DNA of 64,000 bases from GCA-2733415 sp964276095 (lineage in GTDB: Bacteria > Bacteroidota > Bacteroidia > Flavobacteriales > Flavobacteriaceae). This document shows, one piece after another, positions 50,185 to 59,033 of this stretch. The first letter of the stretch is position 1. Each line of letters opens with the position of its first letter. A program made the position numbers and the translations under genes. The DNA lies in contig CAXYDR010000001.1 in assembly GCA_964276095.1 (NCBI GenBank), positions 806,001 to 870,000 of the forward strand, written 5' to 3'. The notes under the pieces were generated by a model. That model worked only from the letters and a program-made list of their open reading frames with translations. It was not told the origin of the DNA and did not search any database.

Positions 50185-51096
50185 ATGGTAGATATTACAA
50201 ATAAAACAAACACCCTTAGAATAGCAACTGCTCAAGCTGTAGTTAAGGTAAGTAAACCTGAAACTATTACTGCTATTGAAAATAATACAGTTCCTAAAGG
50301 AGATGTATTTTCCATGAGTAAAGCTGCTGGGTTATTAGGTGTTAAAAAAACTCCAGATTTACTTCCTGATTGTCATCCCCTACCTATTGAATATACAGGG
50401 ATTGAGTATGAAATAAACGGATTAGAAATCACTGTTTTATGTACAATAAAAACAATCTATAAAACAGGTGTTGAAGTTGAAGCTATGCATGGTGCTAGTG
50501 TCGTTGCGCTAAACATGTATGATATGCTTAAACCTATTGATAAAGGTGTTGAGATTCATCATATAAAATTATTAAATAAAAAAGGTGGAAAATCTGACTT
50601 TAAAGACAAATACAGAAAAGATATCACTGCAGCCGTTATTGTATGTTCTGATACAATTTCTGCAGGTCAAAAAGAAGATAAAGCCGGAAAAGCAATTATC
50701 AAGAAATTAGAAGAAAGTGATGTTGCCATTTCAGATTATATCATTATTCCAGATGAAAAAGACATCATTCAAGAAAAAGCGAAATTCTATCAAGAACAAG
50801 GTATTGATTTAGTAATCTATACAGGCGGAACTGGTTTATCTAAAAGAGATGTTACTCCAGAAGCATTAAAACCTATATTAGACAGAAACATTCCTGGTAT
50901 AGAAGAAGCAGTAAGAGCACATGGTCAAGAACGTACACCTTACTCTATGTTATCAAGAAGTGTGGCTGGAACATTAAAAGACACTTTAGTATTGGCGCTA
51001 CCAGGGTCAACAAATGGTGCAAAAGAATCAATGGATGCTATTTTCCCATCTGTATTACATATATTCAGAATATTAAAAGGAGCTAGACACGATTAA
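50185..51096 (+). CDS. moaC: Fused MoaC-MoaB protein
   Basis: A 303-residue fusion. Residues 1-140 are MoaC (cPMP synthase): MVDITNKTNTLRIATAQA, PDCHPLPIEYTG with the active Cys-His, GVEVEAMHGASVVALNMYDMLKPIDK. Residues about 148-303 are MoaB/MogA (MPT adenylylation): AAVIVCSDTISAGQKEDKAG, YTGGTGLSKRDVTPEAL, RSVAGTLKDTLVLALPGS. The MoaC EALT(A/T)-type motif is EAMHGA here. The stop shares a base with the moaA start. Confidence 0.95.
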   Translation: MVDITNKTNTLRIATAQAVVKVSKPETITAIENNTVPKGDVFSMSKAAGLLGVKKTPDLLPDCHPLPIEYTGIEYEINGLEITVLCTIKTIYKTGVEVEAMHGASVVALNMYDMLKPIDKGVEIHHIKLLNKKGGKSDFKDKYRKDITAAVIVCSDTISAGQKEDKAGKAIIKKLEESDVAISDYIIIPDEKDIIQEKAKFYQEQGIDLVIYTGGTGLSKRDVTPEALKPILDRNIPGIEEAVRAHGQERTPYSMLSRSVAGTLKDTLVLALPGSTNGAKESMDAIFPSVLHIFRILKGARHD

Positions 51097-52103
51097 TGAA
51101 AGAGGAACAAAATATATTAACTGATAAGTTCGGGAGAAAACATAGTTACTTACGTATATCACTTACGGAACGTTGTAATTTACGCTGTACGTATTGTATG
51201 CCCGAAGAAGGTGTTGGTCTTTCACCAAAGTCTCATATTATGAGCTTTGATGAAATCTACACTATAGCTAAAACTTTTGTAGATAACGGCGTTACAAAAA
51301 TTCGTTTAACAGGTGGTGAGCCACTTATACGAAAAGATGTTACAGTAATTTTAAATAAACTAGCATCTTTACCTGTAGAACTTGCTATTACGACAAATGC
51401 GGTTTCTGTAGATAGATTTATAGATACATTTAAAGCCTGTGGAATTCAAAATATCAATGTGAGTTTGGATTCACTTAATGCTGAGAAATTTGAAGAAATC
51501 ACACGTAGAAACTATTTTGATAAAGTCTATAATAACATTATTCTTTTAGTAAAAAACGGATTTAACGTAAAGTTGAATGCCGTTTTAATAAAAGATTTTA
51601 ATGACAATGAAATAATTGATTTTATCAACCTTACTAAGGAACTACCTATTAATATCCGATTTATTGAGTTTATGCCATTTGACGGAAACAAATGGGATAT
51701 GAAAAAAATGGTTTCATATAAAGAAGTTATGGATGTCGTTAATTCTTCTTTTTCTGAAGAAAAGGTAATACGTATTCAAGATGCTCCAAATGATACTTCT
51801 AAAAACTATAAAATAGAAGACTATAAAGGTACATTTGCTATAATTAGCTCAGTGACAAATCCGTTTTGTGATTCGTGTAATCGATTGCGTTTAACTGCTA
51901 ATGGACAAATAAAAAACTGCTTATTTTCTGCAAAAGAATCCGATTTACTTACTCCTTTGCGTGAAGGTAAATCTATAGAACCAATTATTCAGAATGCTAT
52001 TCAAGCGAAACTTAAGGTTCGTGGTGGTATGGATACTCTAGAAAAATTACAAGAACCTGAATTGCATACTAAAAACAGAAATATGACTACTATTGGAGGA
52101 TAA
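51096..52103 (+). CDS. moaA: GTP 3',8-cyclase MoaA
   Basis: A 335-residue radical-SAM enzyme starting Mo cofactor synthesis. The N-terminal cluster motif is CNLRCTYCMP, the C-terminal cluster motif FCDSCNRLRLTANGQIKNCLF, and the protein ends in the catalytic Gly-Gly tail (TTIGG). It forms 3',8-cH2GTP for MoaC. Last gene of the operon, followed by a hairpin at 52182. Confidence 0.97.
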   Translation: MKEEQNILTDKFGRKHSYLRISLTERCNLRCTYCMPEEGVGLSPKSHIMSFDEIYTIAKTFVDNGVTKIRLTGGEPLIRKDVTVILNKLASLPVELAITTNAVSVDRFIDTFKACGIQNINVSLDSLNAEKFEEITRRNYFDKVYNNIILLVKNGFNVKLNAVLIKDFNDNEIIDFINLTKELPINIRFIEFMPFDGNKWDMKKMVSYKEVMDVVNSSFSEEKVIRIQDAPNDTSKNYKIEDYKGTFAIISSVTNPFCDSCNRLRLTANGQIKNCLFSAKESDLLTPLREGKSIEPIIQNAIQAKLKVRGGMDTLEKLQEPELHTKNRNMTTIGG

Positions 52104-52181
52104 TTTTATTCTACACAATTCCTCCATTACTCGTTGCCTCTACTCTACTTGTTAATAACAATTTAATAACTCTTTATTCAT

Positions 52182-52207
52182 ACAAAGTATTCATTTGAAT
52201 ACTTTGT
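52182..52207. terminator. Hairpin after moaA, upstream of nrdG
   Basis: ACAAAGTATTC and GAATACTTTGT form a perfect 11-bp stem with an ATTT loop, followed by TAGTTTTA. It most likely ends the moa transcript. Its position 50 bp before nrdG leaves open an operator role. Confidence 0.65.
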
Positions 52208-52257
52208 TAGTTTTATATCAGATTAAAAGGTCTTTTATTATTCAATAATTAGTTAGT

Positions 52258-52707
52258 ATGTTTTATCATAATTTTCAAGTAGTATTTCAAGAAGTTCCAG
52301 GTGAAATAAGCCTTTGTTTTTCTATATCAGGCTGTACGTTACAATGTAACGGATGCCACTCACCTCACTTATGGAAAGAAGGCTTTGGTACTAAACTTAC
52401 AAATAATGACTACAATCAAATCCTTGAAAAATATAAAAACTACGCCACATGTGTATTGTTTATGGGAGGTGAATGGCATAAAGAAGAATTAATACTGAAG
52501 TTAAAACTAGCAAAAAATAATGGCTACAAAACCTGCTTATATACTGGAGAAAACAATGTGTCAGGCAAAATTTTAGACAATTTAACTTGGATAAAAACTG
52601 GAAAATGGGAACAACATTTGGGTGGATTATCCTGCATAACAACAAATCAAAAATTCAAAGAAGTAAAAACCAATAACTCACTAAATCATTTATTCATTAA
52701 AAATTAA
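52258..52707 (+). CDS. nrdG: Anaerobic ribonucleotide reductase activase
   Basis: A 149-residue radical-SAM activase with CTLQCNGCHSPHLW (CxxxCxxC pattern) and FMGGEWHKEEL. It generates the glycyl radical on NrdD. It lies upstream of nrdD with a 7-bp gap, the reverse of the common nrdD-nrdG order. No FNR box was found within 150 bp upstream. Confidence 0.93.
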   Translation: MFYHNFQVVFQEVPGEISLCFSISGCTLQCNGCHSPHLWKEGFGTKLTNNDYNQILEKYKNYATCVLFMGGEWHKEELILKLKLAKNNGYKTCLYTGENNVSGKILDNLTWIKTGKWEQHLGGLSCITTNQKFKEVKTNNSLNHLFIKN

Positions 52708-52714
52708 ATAAATT

Positions 52715-54517
52715 ATGATACGATTAACCGATGCTCAAGTTTCCAAAAAAATTGACTTTATTGACCAATACATTCATTCCTCCAATGCTGCTGATGGATC
52801 AAAAGTAGATGCAAATGCCAATGTAACTTCTAAAAACATTGCAACTATGGAAGCTGAACTCAATAAGGATATTAATATACAAGTTAACAGAGCATTAGTA
52901 AAGCGTAAAATTGAATCACTTTATGGTGTAGAATTAGCAAATGAATATGTTCGTCAAATTGAGTCCCATGAAATTTATGTGCACGACGAGACTTCTTTAA
53001 AACCTTATTGTGTATCTATTAGTATGTATCCGTTCTTGTTTGATGGTTTAACAAAACTAGGTGGAGAAAGTAGAGCTCCTCAGCATTTAGAAAGCTTCTG
53101 TGGTGAATTTGTAAACCTAGTTTTTGCAGTAAGTTCGCAATTTGCTGGAGCATTGGCTACTGTTGAGTTTTTAATGTATTTTGATCATTTTGCTACTAAA
53201 GATTATGGAAAAGACTACTTAAATACTAATAAAAAAACGATTGAAAACCATTTACAACATGTTGTATATGCGGTAAACCAACCAGCTGCTGCAAGAGGAT
53301 ATCAATCTGTATTTTGGAATATTTCGTTATATGACGAAGCTTATTTTAACAGCATGTTTAGTGATTTTGTTTTTCCTGATAGGACAAAACCTACTTGGGA
53401 GAGCATTAAAAAACTCCAATCCTATTTTATGTCTTGGTTTAACGAAGAACGTACAAAAGCTATCTTAACATTTCCTGTGGTTACAGCAGCAATGTTGACC
53501 AATAATGGAAAACCTGTGGATGAAGAGTTTACCAATATGTGTGCTCATGAATTAAGTGAAGGAAATTCATTTTTTATCTATCAATCTGAAAATGCAGATA
53601 GTTTAGCATCATGCTGTAGATTACGTAGTGAAATTAGCGATAATACCTTTAGTTACTCTTTAGGTGCAGGAGGTGTTGCAACAGGGTCAATAAATGTTAT
53701 TACCTTAAATATGAATAGATTGATTCAGAAAGGTGCTAATATTAAAGAAGAAGTACAGAAAATACATAAATATCAAGTAGCCTATAGAAAACTAATAGAG
53801 GAATATGAATTGGCAGGTTTACTCCCTGTCTATCAAGCTGGTTTTATTTCCTTAGATAAACAATTCTTGACTATTGGTATTAATGGTATGGTTGAAGCAG
53901 CCGAAAGTTTAGGAATCAATGTTGGTAATAATGATGATTATAAAGCTTTTGTAAACTCGTATTTAAAAACAATTTACGATGAAAATAAACTTGCTAAAAA
54001 AGAATATGGATACATGTTTAACACAGAATTTGTCCCAGCGGAAAATTTAGGTGTAAAAAATGCTAAATGGGATAAACAAGATGGTTTATTTGTTCCTAGA
54101 AAATGTTATAATTCATATTTTTATAAAGTTGAAGATCCATTAACAAATACTTTAGATAAAATAATTTTACATGGCGAAGAAATTATTAAATACTTAGATG
54201 GAGGTTCTGCCCTACACTTAAATCTTGAAGAGACACCTAACAAAGAAGGTTTTATAAAATTAATTCATGCTACAGCTAAAGCAGGATGCAATTATTTCTG
54301 CTTCAATATTAAAATAACTGTTTGTAATGATTGTAATCATATAGATAAACAAACTACCTATTCATGTAAAAAATGCAATTCGTTAAACATTGATCATGCT
54401 ACACGTGTAATCGGGTATTTAAAACGTATTTCTAACTTTAGTTCAGACAGACAAAAAGAGCATTATTTACGCTTTTACCATAAAAATAACAAACTAGAAC
54501 CCGCAAATACCCCTTAG
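52715..54517 (+). CDS. nrdD: Anaerobic (class III) ribonucleotide reductase
   Basis: A 600-residue glycyl-radical enzyme. The glycyl radical site is Gly567 in RVIGYL near the C-terminus; a zinc site CNDCNHIDKQTTYSCKKC precedes it; active-site cysteines lie in SLASCCRLR and FNIKITVCN. No ATP-cone is seen at the N-terminus (it begins RLTDAQVSKKIDFIDQYI), so the usual dATP feedback switch is missing, and the length agrees with cone-less forms. It makes deoxynucleoside triphosphates without oxygen. Confidence 0.94.
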   Translation: MIRLTDAQVSKKIDFIDQYIHSSNAADGSKVDANANVTSKNIATMEAELNKDINIQVNRALVKRKIESLYGVELANEYVRQIESHEIYVHDETSLKPYCVSISMYPFLFDGLTKLGGESRAPQHLESFCGEFVNLVFAVSSQFAGALATVEFLMYFDHFATKDYGKDYLNTNKKTIENHLQHVVYAVNQPAAARGYQSVFWNISLYDEAYFNSMFSDFVFPDRTKPTWESIKKLQSYFMSWFNEERTKAILTFPVVTAAMLTNNGKPVDEEFTNMCAHELSEGNSFFIYQSENADSLASCCRLRSEISDNTFSYSLGAGGVATGSINVITLNMNRLIQKGANIKEEVQKIHKYQVAYRKLIEEYELAGLLPVYQAGFISLDKQFLTIGINGMVEAAESLGINVGNNDDYKAFVNSYLKTIYDENKLAKKEYGYMFNTEFVPAENLGVKNAKWDKQDGLFVPRKCYNSYFYKVEDPLTNTLDKIILHGEEIIKYLDGGSALHLNLEETPNKEGFIKLIHATAKAGCNYFCFNIKITVCNDCNHIDKQTTYSCKKCNSLNIDHATRVIGYLKRISNFSSDRQKEHYLRFYHKNNKLEPANTP

Positions 54518-54548
54518 TTTTCTCATTTTTTTAATTAGTTTATAAAAG

Positions 54549-54591
54549 TGATATTTATCATAAACTAACTTTATTCAATCAATTACATTTG
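54549..54591 (+). promoter_or_regulatory. FNR-type promoter of norCB
   Basis: Exact box TGATATTTATCA at 54549-54560; perfect -7 element TACATTTG at 54584-54591; centres 33 bp apart; predicted start near 54596, leader about 43 bases. Confidence 0.85.
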
Positions 54592-54638
54592 TATTAAAGA
54601 CAAAATAGTCTTCTATTATTATTAACTAAACATTTACT

Positions 54639-55082
54639 ATGTTATCAAAAAAACAAGCGCAAGTATTTTTTATTGGAGGAACGGCTGTAACCTTTATGAT
54701 TTTTATAGGGCTTACAATTTTTTCCTTTAGTAAAGGACAAGATCAGTCAAACTATGAAAACATTACGGAAGAAGTAATTAGAGGTAAACATTTATGGGAA
54801 ACAAACAATTGCATGGGGTGTCACACCTTATTAGGAGAGGGTGGATATTACGCACCTGAATTAACAAAAGTAATAGATCGTAGAGGAGCAGGATATATTA
54901 AAGCTGTTTTAATGACTCCTGAGTCATGGTCTCCAAACGGAAGAAAAATAGTGGCTTATGGTATGTCTAACGAAGAAGCTGATGATTTAATAGCTTATTT
55001 TGAATGGATAGGAAAAATTGATTTAAACGGATTCGGAGAAGTTATAGGTGTAGATAGAAAAATATCTCCATTATCTAAATAA
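54639..55082 (+). CDS. norC: Nitric oxide reductase cytochrome c subunit
   Basis: A 147-residue subunit with one N-terminal anchor (about 9-30) and a cytochrome c domain with CMGCH at 58-62 in NNCMGCHTLLGEGGYYAPEL, the NorC hallmark; the axial Met is likely in YGMSNEEADDLIAYFEWI. It feeds electrons to NorB. First gene after the FNR-type promoter. Confidence 0.95.
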   Translation: MLSKKQAQVFFIGGTAVTFMIFIGLTIFSFSKGQDQSNYENITEEVIRGKHLWETNNCMGCHTLLGEGGYYAPELTKVIDRRGAGYIKAVLMTPESWSPNGRKIVAYGMSNEEADDLIAYFEWIGKIDLNGFGEVIGVDRKISPLSK

Positions 55083-55116
55083 AGTGTAACAAGTATAAAA
55101 TAACGAAATATAAATT

Positions 55117-56457
55117 ATGAAATATAAATCACAAAAAGTAGCCTATTGGTTTTTTGCCTTATCAATGTTGTTGTTTGGGCTACAACTAGTATATGGTTTT
55201 ATAATGGGGTTTGCTCATGCAGGGTATGATGGCTTACATGAAATTATACCTTTTAACACAGCAAAAGCTGTACATATTAATTTGCTAGTAGTTTGGTTGT
55301 TGTCAGGTTTTATGGGAGCAGCTTATTATATAATTCCAGAAGAAGCACAAATAGAATTAGTAAGTGTAAAATGGGCTTATGTACAGCTGATAAGTTTAGC
55401 AGTTGTTGGAGTTGCAGCAATTGTTGGTTTTCATTTTAACATATGGGAAGGTAGAAAGTTTTTAGTAATACCAAGAGGTCTTGATTATTTAGTAGTCATA
55501 AATGTACTGCTGTTTCTAGGGATTATTTTAGCAACATTATATAAAGGTAAACGTAGGACTACTACGTCATTAGTTTTAACTATGGGACTTTTCTTTGCTG
55601 CATTGTTATACTTACCAGGTATGTTACCATTTGATAGTCAGGTAACAGATTCATTTTTCCGTTGGTGGGTTGTTCACTTATGGGTAGAAGGTGTATGGGA
55701 ATTAATTATGGGTGGTATTTTATCATTCTTATTAATTAAACTTACAGGTGTAGATAGAGAAGTAATTGAAAAATGGTTATACGTAATTGTAGGATTAACA
55801 TTCTTATCTGGAGTATTAGGTACAGGACATCACTACTACTATATTGGAGTAAATAAAATTTGGTTAATCGTAGGAGGAATATTTTCAGCATTGGAGCCTT
55901 TAGCTTTCTTAGCAATGGCATTGTTCGCCGTAAATATGTATAGAAAAGGTGAGAAAAAACATCCAAATAAGTTAGCATTATACTGGACTTTAGGAGCAGC
56001 AATAGTGTCATTTATAGGAGCTGGTTTATTAGGTTTCGCTCATACCCTACCACAAACAAACTTATATACTCATGGTACATTAGTTACAGCAATGCATGGT
56101 CACTTAGCATTCTGGGGAGCTTATGCTATGATTGTATTAGCGATTATAAGTTATAGTTTACCTAATATGACTGGTAGAAAACTATACGAAAGCACTAGAG
56201 GACGTATGGCATTTTGGTTTTCTAATATTGGAATGATTGGAATGACAGTTGCGTTTGGTGTTGCTGGAGTAGCACAAGTGTATTTAGAAAGAAAATTTAA
56301 GATGGACTTTATGGTTGTTCAAAAAGAAATTGAAATCCATTTTGTTGTATTGATTCTATGTGCAACACTCTTCTTAACAGGTATTATACTTTATTTTATA
56401 GATTTCTATAAACACGGTAGGCCAACAGATGAAGCCTTAGAAGTGAGAAATGACTAA
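55117..56457 (+). CDS. norB: Nitric oxide reductase catalytic subunit
   Basis: A 446-residue 12-helix haem-copper family protein. The low-spin haem ligand lies in AVHINLLVVWLLSGFMGAAYY; FeB ligands are His in HLWVEGVWELIMG and GTGHHYYYIG; the final haem ligands are in HGTLVTAMHGHLAFWGAY. The Glu residues in WVEGVWELI are the cNOR-specific acids near the FeB site. It reduces two NO to N2O. 34 bp after norC; followed by a strong terminator before nirK. Confidence 0.95.
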   Translation: MKYKSQKVAYWFFALSMLLFGLQLVYGFIMGFAHAGYDGLHEIIPFNTAKAVHINLLVVWLLSGFMGAAYYIIPEEAQIELVSVKWAYVQLISLAVVGVAAIVGFHFNIWEGRKFLVIPRGLDYLVVINVLLFLGIILATLYKGKRRTTTSLVLTMGLFFAALLYLPGMLPFDSQVTDSFFRWWVVHLWVEGVWELIMGGILSFLLIKLTGVDREVIEKWLYVIVGLTFLSGVLGTGHHYYYIGVNKIWLIVGGIFSALEPLAFLAMALFAVNMYRKGEKKHPNKLALYWTLGAAIVSFIGAGLLGFAHTLPQTNLYTHGTLVTAMHGHLAFWGAYAMIVLAIISYSLPNMTGRKLYESTRGRMAFWFSNIGMIGMTVAFGVAGVAQVYLERKFKMDFMVVQKEIEIHFVVLILCATLFLTGIILYFIDFYKHGRPTDEALEVRND

Positions 56458-56471
56458 TAAAACAGTTAACT

Positions 56472-56506
56472 GTACCCCAATTTTTTATGATTGAAAATTG
56501 GGGTAC
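56472..56506. terminator. Terminator after norB
   Basis: GTACCCCAATTTT and AAAATTGGGGTAC form a perfect 13-bp stem around a 9-base loop. Confidence 0.9.
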
Positions 56507-56546
56507 TAGTTAATAAAATTATAAACCAATTATAACTCAACTAAAT

Positions 56547-58001
56547 ATGAAAAAAGTAAGTTTATTTATTGTGCTTGGTGCTTTAGTACTAGCTACAAGT
56601 TGTAAAAGTGATAAAAATGAACAAAAAGATATTGTTCAAAAAGATGCTGCAACAATTTCTATTAAAGGAACAATGGATGCAGAGTTAACATCACCTCCAA
56701 ATGTTCCTGCTCCAGTAGGAGACAGAAGAGCTAAGAGGCTTATTGTAAATATGGAAATTCTTGAACAAGAAGGAACCATGACTGATGGTACAACTTATAT
56801 GTACTGGACTTTTGGAGGATCTGTTCCAGGAAGTTTTATCCGTACTAGAGTTGGTGATGAAGTAGAATTTACACTATCAAATCATCCTGATAATAAATTA
56901 CCTCATAATATTGATTTACATGCGGTAACTGGTCCAGGTGGTGGAGCAACCTCTTCTTTCGTAGCTCCAGGGCATGAAAAAACATTTTCTTTTAAAACAT
57001 TAAATCCAGGATTATATGTATATCACTGTGCAACAGCACCAGTAGGAATGCATATTGCTAACGGAATGTACGGTTTAATTTTAGTTGAACCAGAAGGAGG
57101 TTTACCTAAAGTTGATAAAGAATACTATATCATGCAAGGTGACTTTTATACAAAAGGAGATAACGGAGCGCCAGGATTACAAGCTTTTGATATGACTAAA
57201 GCTGTTGAAGAAGATGCTGATTATGTAGTATTTAATGGTAAAGTAGGTTCATTAACAGGTGATAATGCAATTACTGCTAATGTTGGTGAAACTGTACGTA
57301 TCTATATGGGTAATGGTGGACCAAATTTAGTATCATCTTTCCACGTTATTGGAGAAATTTTTGACAAAGTACATATTGAAGGTGGCTCTATGATTAATGA
57401 GAATGTACAAACAACATTAGTTCCTGCTGGAGGTGCTGTAATTGTTGAGTTTAAAGTGGATGTTCCTGGAACTTTTATTTTAGTAGATCACTCAATATTC
57501 AGAGCATTTAATAAAGGTGCTTTAGGAATGTTAAAAGTTAAAGGAGAAGAAAACAAACAACTATATTCTGGTGTTAAACAAGAAGGAATCTATCATCCAG
57601 AAGGAGGAACAATTCAGACAATGCCAGATGATGGTAAAAAAGTAGCTGCTCCAGTTGGAGAAAAATCTTTAGCTGAAAAAATTGCTTCTGGTAAAAGTTT
57701 ATATAACAAAACATGTTTTGCATGTCACCAAGCAAACGGAGAAGGAATTCCTAATGCCTTCCCTCCTCTTGCCAAATCAGATTATTTAAATGATGATGTT
57801 AAGAGAGCTATTGGTGTTGTTGTAAATGGTAAATCAGGTGAAATTACTGTAAACGGTACTAAGTATAATAGTGTAATGACGAAGCAAACTTTAACAGATG
57901 TTGAAGTAGCTGATGTATTAACTTATGTATACAGTACTTGGGGTAATAATAAAACTAATGTAAAAGTGAGTACTGTTCAGGAAGTTAAAAGCGGACATTA
58001 A
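56547..58001 (+). CDS. nirK: Copper nitrite reductase fused to cytochrome c, lipoprotein
   Basis: A 484-residue lipoprotein (LATSC, Cys19). Two cupredoxin domains form NirK. Type 1 Cu ligands are His120, Cys161, His169 and Met174 (HCATAPVGMHIANGM); type 2 Cu ligands are His125, His160 and His315 (VDHSIF); catalytic Asp123 and His266 are present. A C-terminal monohaem cytochrome c follows with CFACH at 390-394 and Met444 as likely axial ligand. It reduces nitrite to NO with its own built-in electron donor, tethered to a membrane. No FNR box is seen; it may be read from its own promoter or through the norB terminator. Confidence 0.95.
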   Translation: MKKVSLFIVLGALVLATSCKSDKNEQKDIVQKDAATISIKGTMDAELTSPPNVPAPVGDRRAKRLIVNMEILEQEGTMTDGTTYMYWTFGGSVPGSFIRTRVGDEVEFTLSNHPDNKLPHNIDLHAVTGPGGGATSSFVAPGHEKTFSFKTLNPGLYVYHCATAPVGMHIANGMYGLILVEPEGGLPKVDKEYYIMQGDFYTKGDNGAPGLQAFDMTKAVEEDADYVVFNGKVGSLTGDNAITANVGETVRIYMGNGGPNLVSSFHVIGEIFDKVHIEGGSMINENVQTTLVPAGGAVIVEFKVDVPGTFILVDHSIFRAFNKGALGMLKVKGEENKQLYSGVKQEGIYHPEGGTIQTMPDDGKKVAAPVGEKSLAEKIASGKSLYNKTCFACHQANGEGIPNAFPPLAKSDYLNDDVKRAIGVVVNGKSGEITVNGTKYNSVMTKQTLTDVEVADVLTYVYSTWGNNKTNVKVSTVQEVKSGH

Positions 58002-58014
58002 AATTTAATATATG

Positions 58015-58091
58015 AATACTATTTCAATACTGATAATCTGCACCATGCTATACTGGGTGAAGAATGCTAATTATCAGTATGAAATAGTATT
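58015..58091. repeat. Large stem-loop between nirK and the SCO gene
   Basis: AATACTATTTC-A-ATACTGATAA (58015-58036) pairs with TTATCAGTAT-GAAATAGTATT (58071-58091): 21 pairs with a single bulged A, and a 34-base loop. There is no T-run after it, so a simple terminator is doubtful; a processing or stability element, or a small inverted-repeat insertion, is possible. Confidence 0.7.
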
Positions 58092-58170
58092 AATTTAAGT
58101 AGTAACCTTTCTTTATTAGGCTGACTAAATATTGGATGAAGGATTTAAATCTATAAAAAGATAATAAACA

Positions 58171-58893
58171 ATGAAATATATGAAATTACTACTTACGTTA
58201 TTATTGTTTTGCATTTCATTTACTTCATGTAAAAACAATGAATCACAAGCAGAAAATAACAAAGAGGCTGTTTACCAATGCCCTATGAAATGTGAAGGAG
58301 AAAAAACTTTTGCCTCAACGGGAAGCTGTTCTGTTTGTAAAATGGATTTAAAACCTATAGTTAACAGTTCTACTAAAGAACTTTCTAATAATGTAATATC
58401 AGATGAGTCAATTTTCAATTTAACCTCTAAATGGAATACTGAAGAAGGTAAATCTATTGAATTAAAAGAACTTAAAGGAAAAACTGTAGTAATGGTTATG
58501 ATATATACCACATGTAAAGCTGCTTGCCCACGACTAGTTGCTGACATGAGAAATATCGAAAAGAAAATACCAAAAGAATACAACTCTGATTTACAATATG
58601 TTTTAGTTAGTATTGATCCAGAAAATGACAATCCAGAACGCTTAAAAGCATTTGCTATTGAGAATTTAATGGATGCTGAGCACTGGACCTTTCTACAAGG
58701 AACAAAAACAAGCGTACGAGAATTTGCTAATGTTTTAGCTGTAAAATATAAACAGATATCTCCACTCGATTTCTCACACTCAAACATTATTAGTGTTTTT
58801 AATCCCGGAGGAGAATTAATCCATCAACAAGAAGGATTAGGAGTAGATAATAATGAAACAATTGCTAAAATTTTAGAAACTGTTAAAAATTAA
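58171..58893 (+). CDS. SCO1/SenC-family copper chaperone lipoprotein with heavy-metal binding head
   Basis: A 240-residue lipoprotein (SFTSC, Cys20). A small heavy-metal-binding domain YQCPMKCEGEKTFASTGSCSVCKMDLKPI (HMBD-like, Cys-rich) precedes a thioredoxin-fold SCO domain (about 85-240) with TTCKAACPRL (Cu ligands CxxxC) and the conserved His in FSHSNIISVF. SCO proteins load CuA or Cu sites. Next to nirK and norQD it may serve NirK or another copper enzyme outside the window. Confidence 0.9.
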   Translation: MKYMKLLLTLLLFCISFTSCKNNESQAENNKEAVYQCPMKCEGEKTFASTGSCSVCKMDLKPIVNSSTKELSNNVISDESIFNLTSKWNTEEGKSIELKELKGKTVVMVMIYTTCKAACPRLVADMRNIEKKIPKEYNSDLQYVLVSIDPENDNPERLKAFAIENLMDAEHWTFLQGTKTSVREFANVLAVKYKQISPLDFSHSNIISVFNPGGELIHQQEGLGVDNNETIAKILETVKN

Positions 58894-59033
58894 AAATTGG
58901 TCTAAAGAGCAATTATATAAATAGGCTTTAATACATCCTCAAAAAAACAAATATGGAGCCTTTTAATATAAATATCTTTTTCAAACATTTTACCAAATAG
59001 CTGTTTAGACCTTTTTTTTTCAAAACTATATAA

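Noticed and set aside
55742..56011. 89-codon Leu-rich frame antisense to norB
   Set aside because: Typical mirror of a hydrophobic membrane gene; no independent start region.
58272..58787. 171-codon frame antisense to the SCO gene
   Set aside because: Shadow of the strongly coding opposite strand; the SCO motifs fix the real frame.
58894..59033. Possible terminator from AGGCT/AGCCT pairing before norQ
   Set aside because: The arms are only five bases with a loop near thirty, too weak to call.
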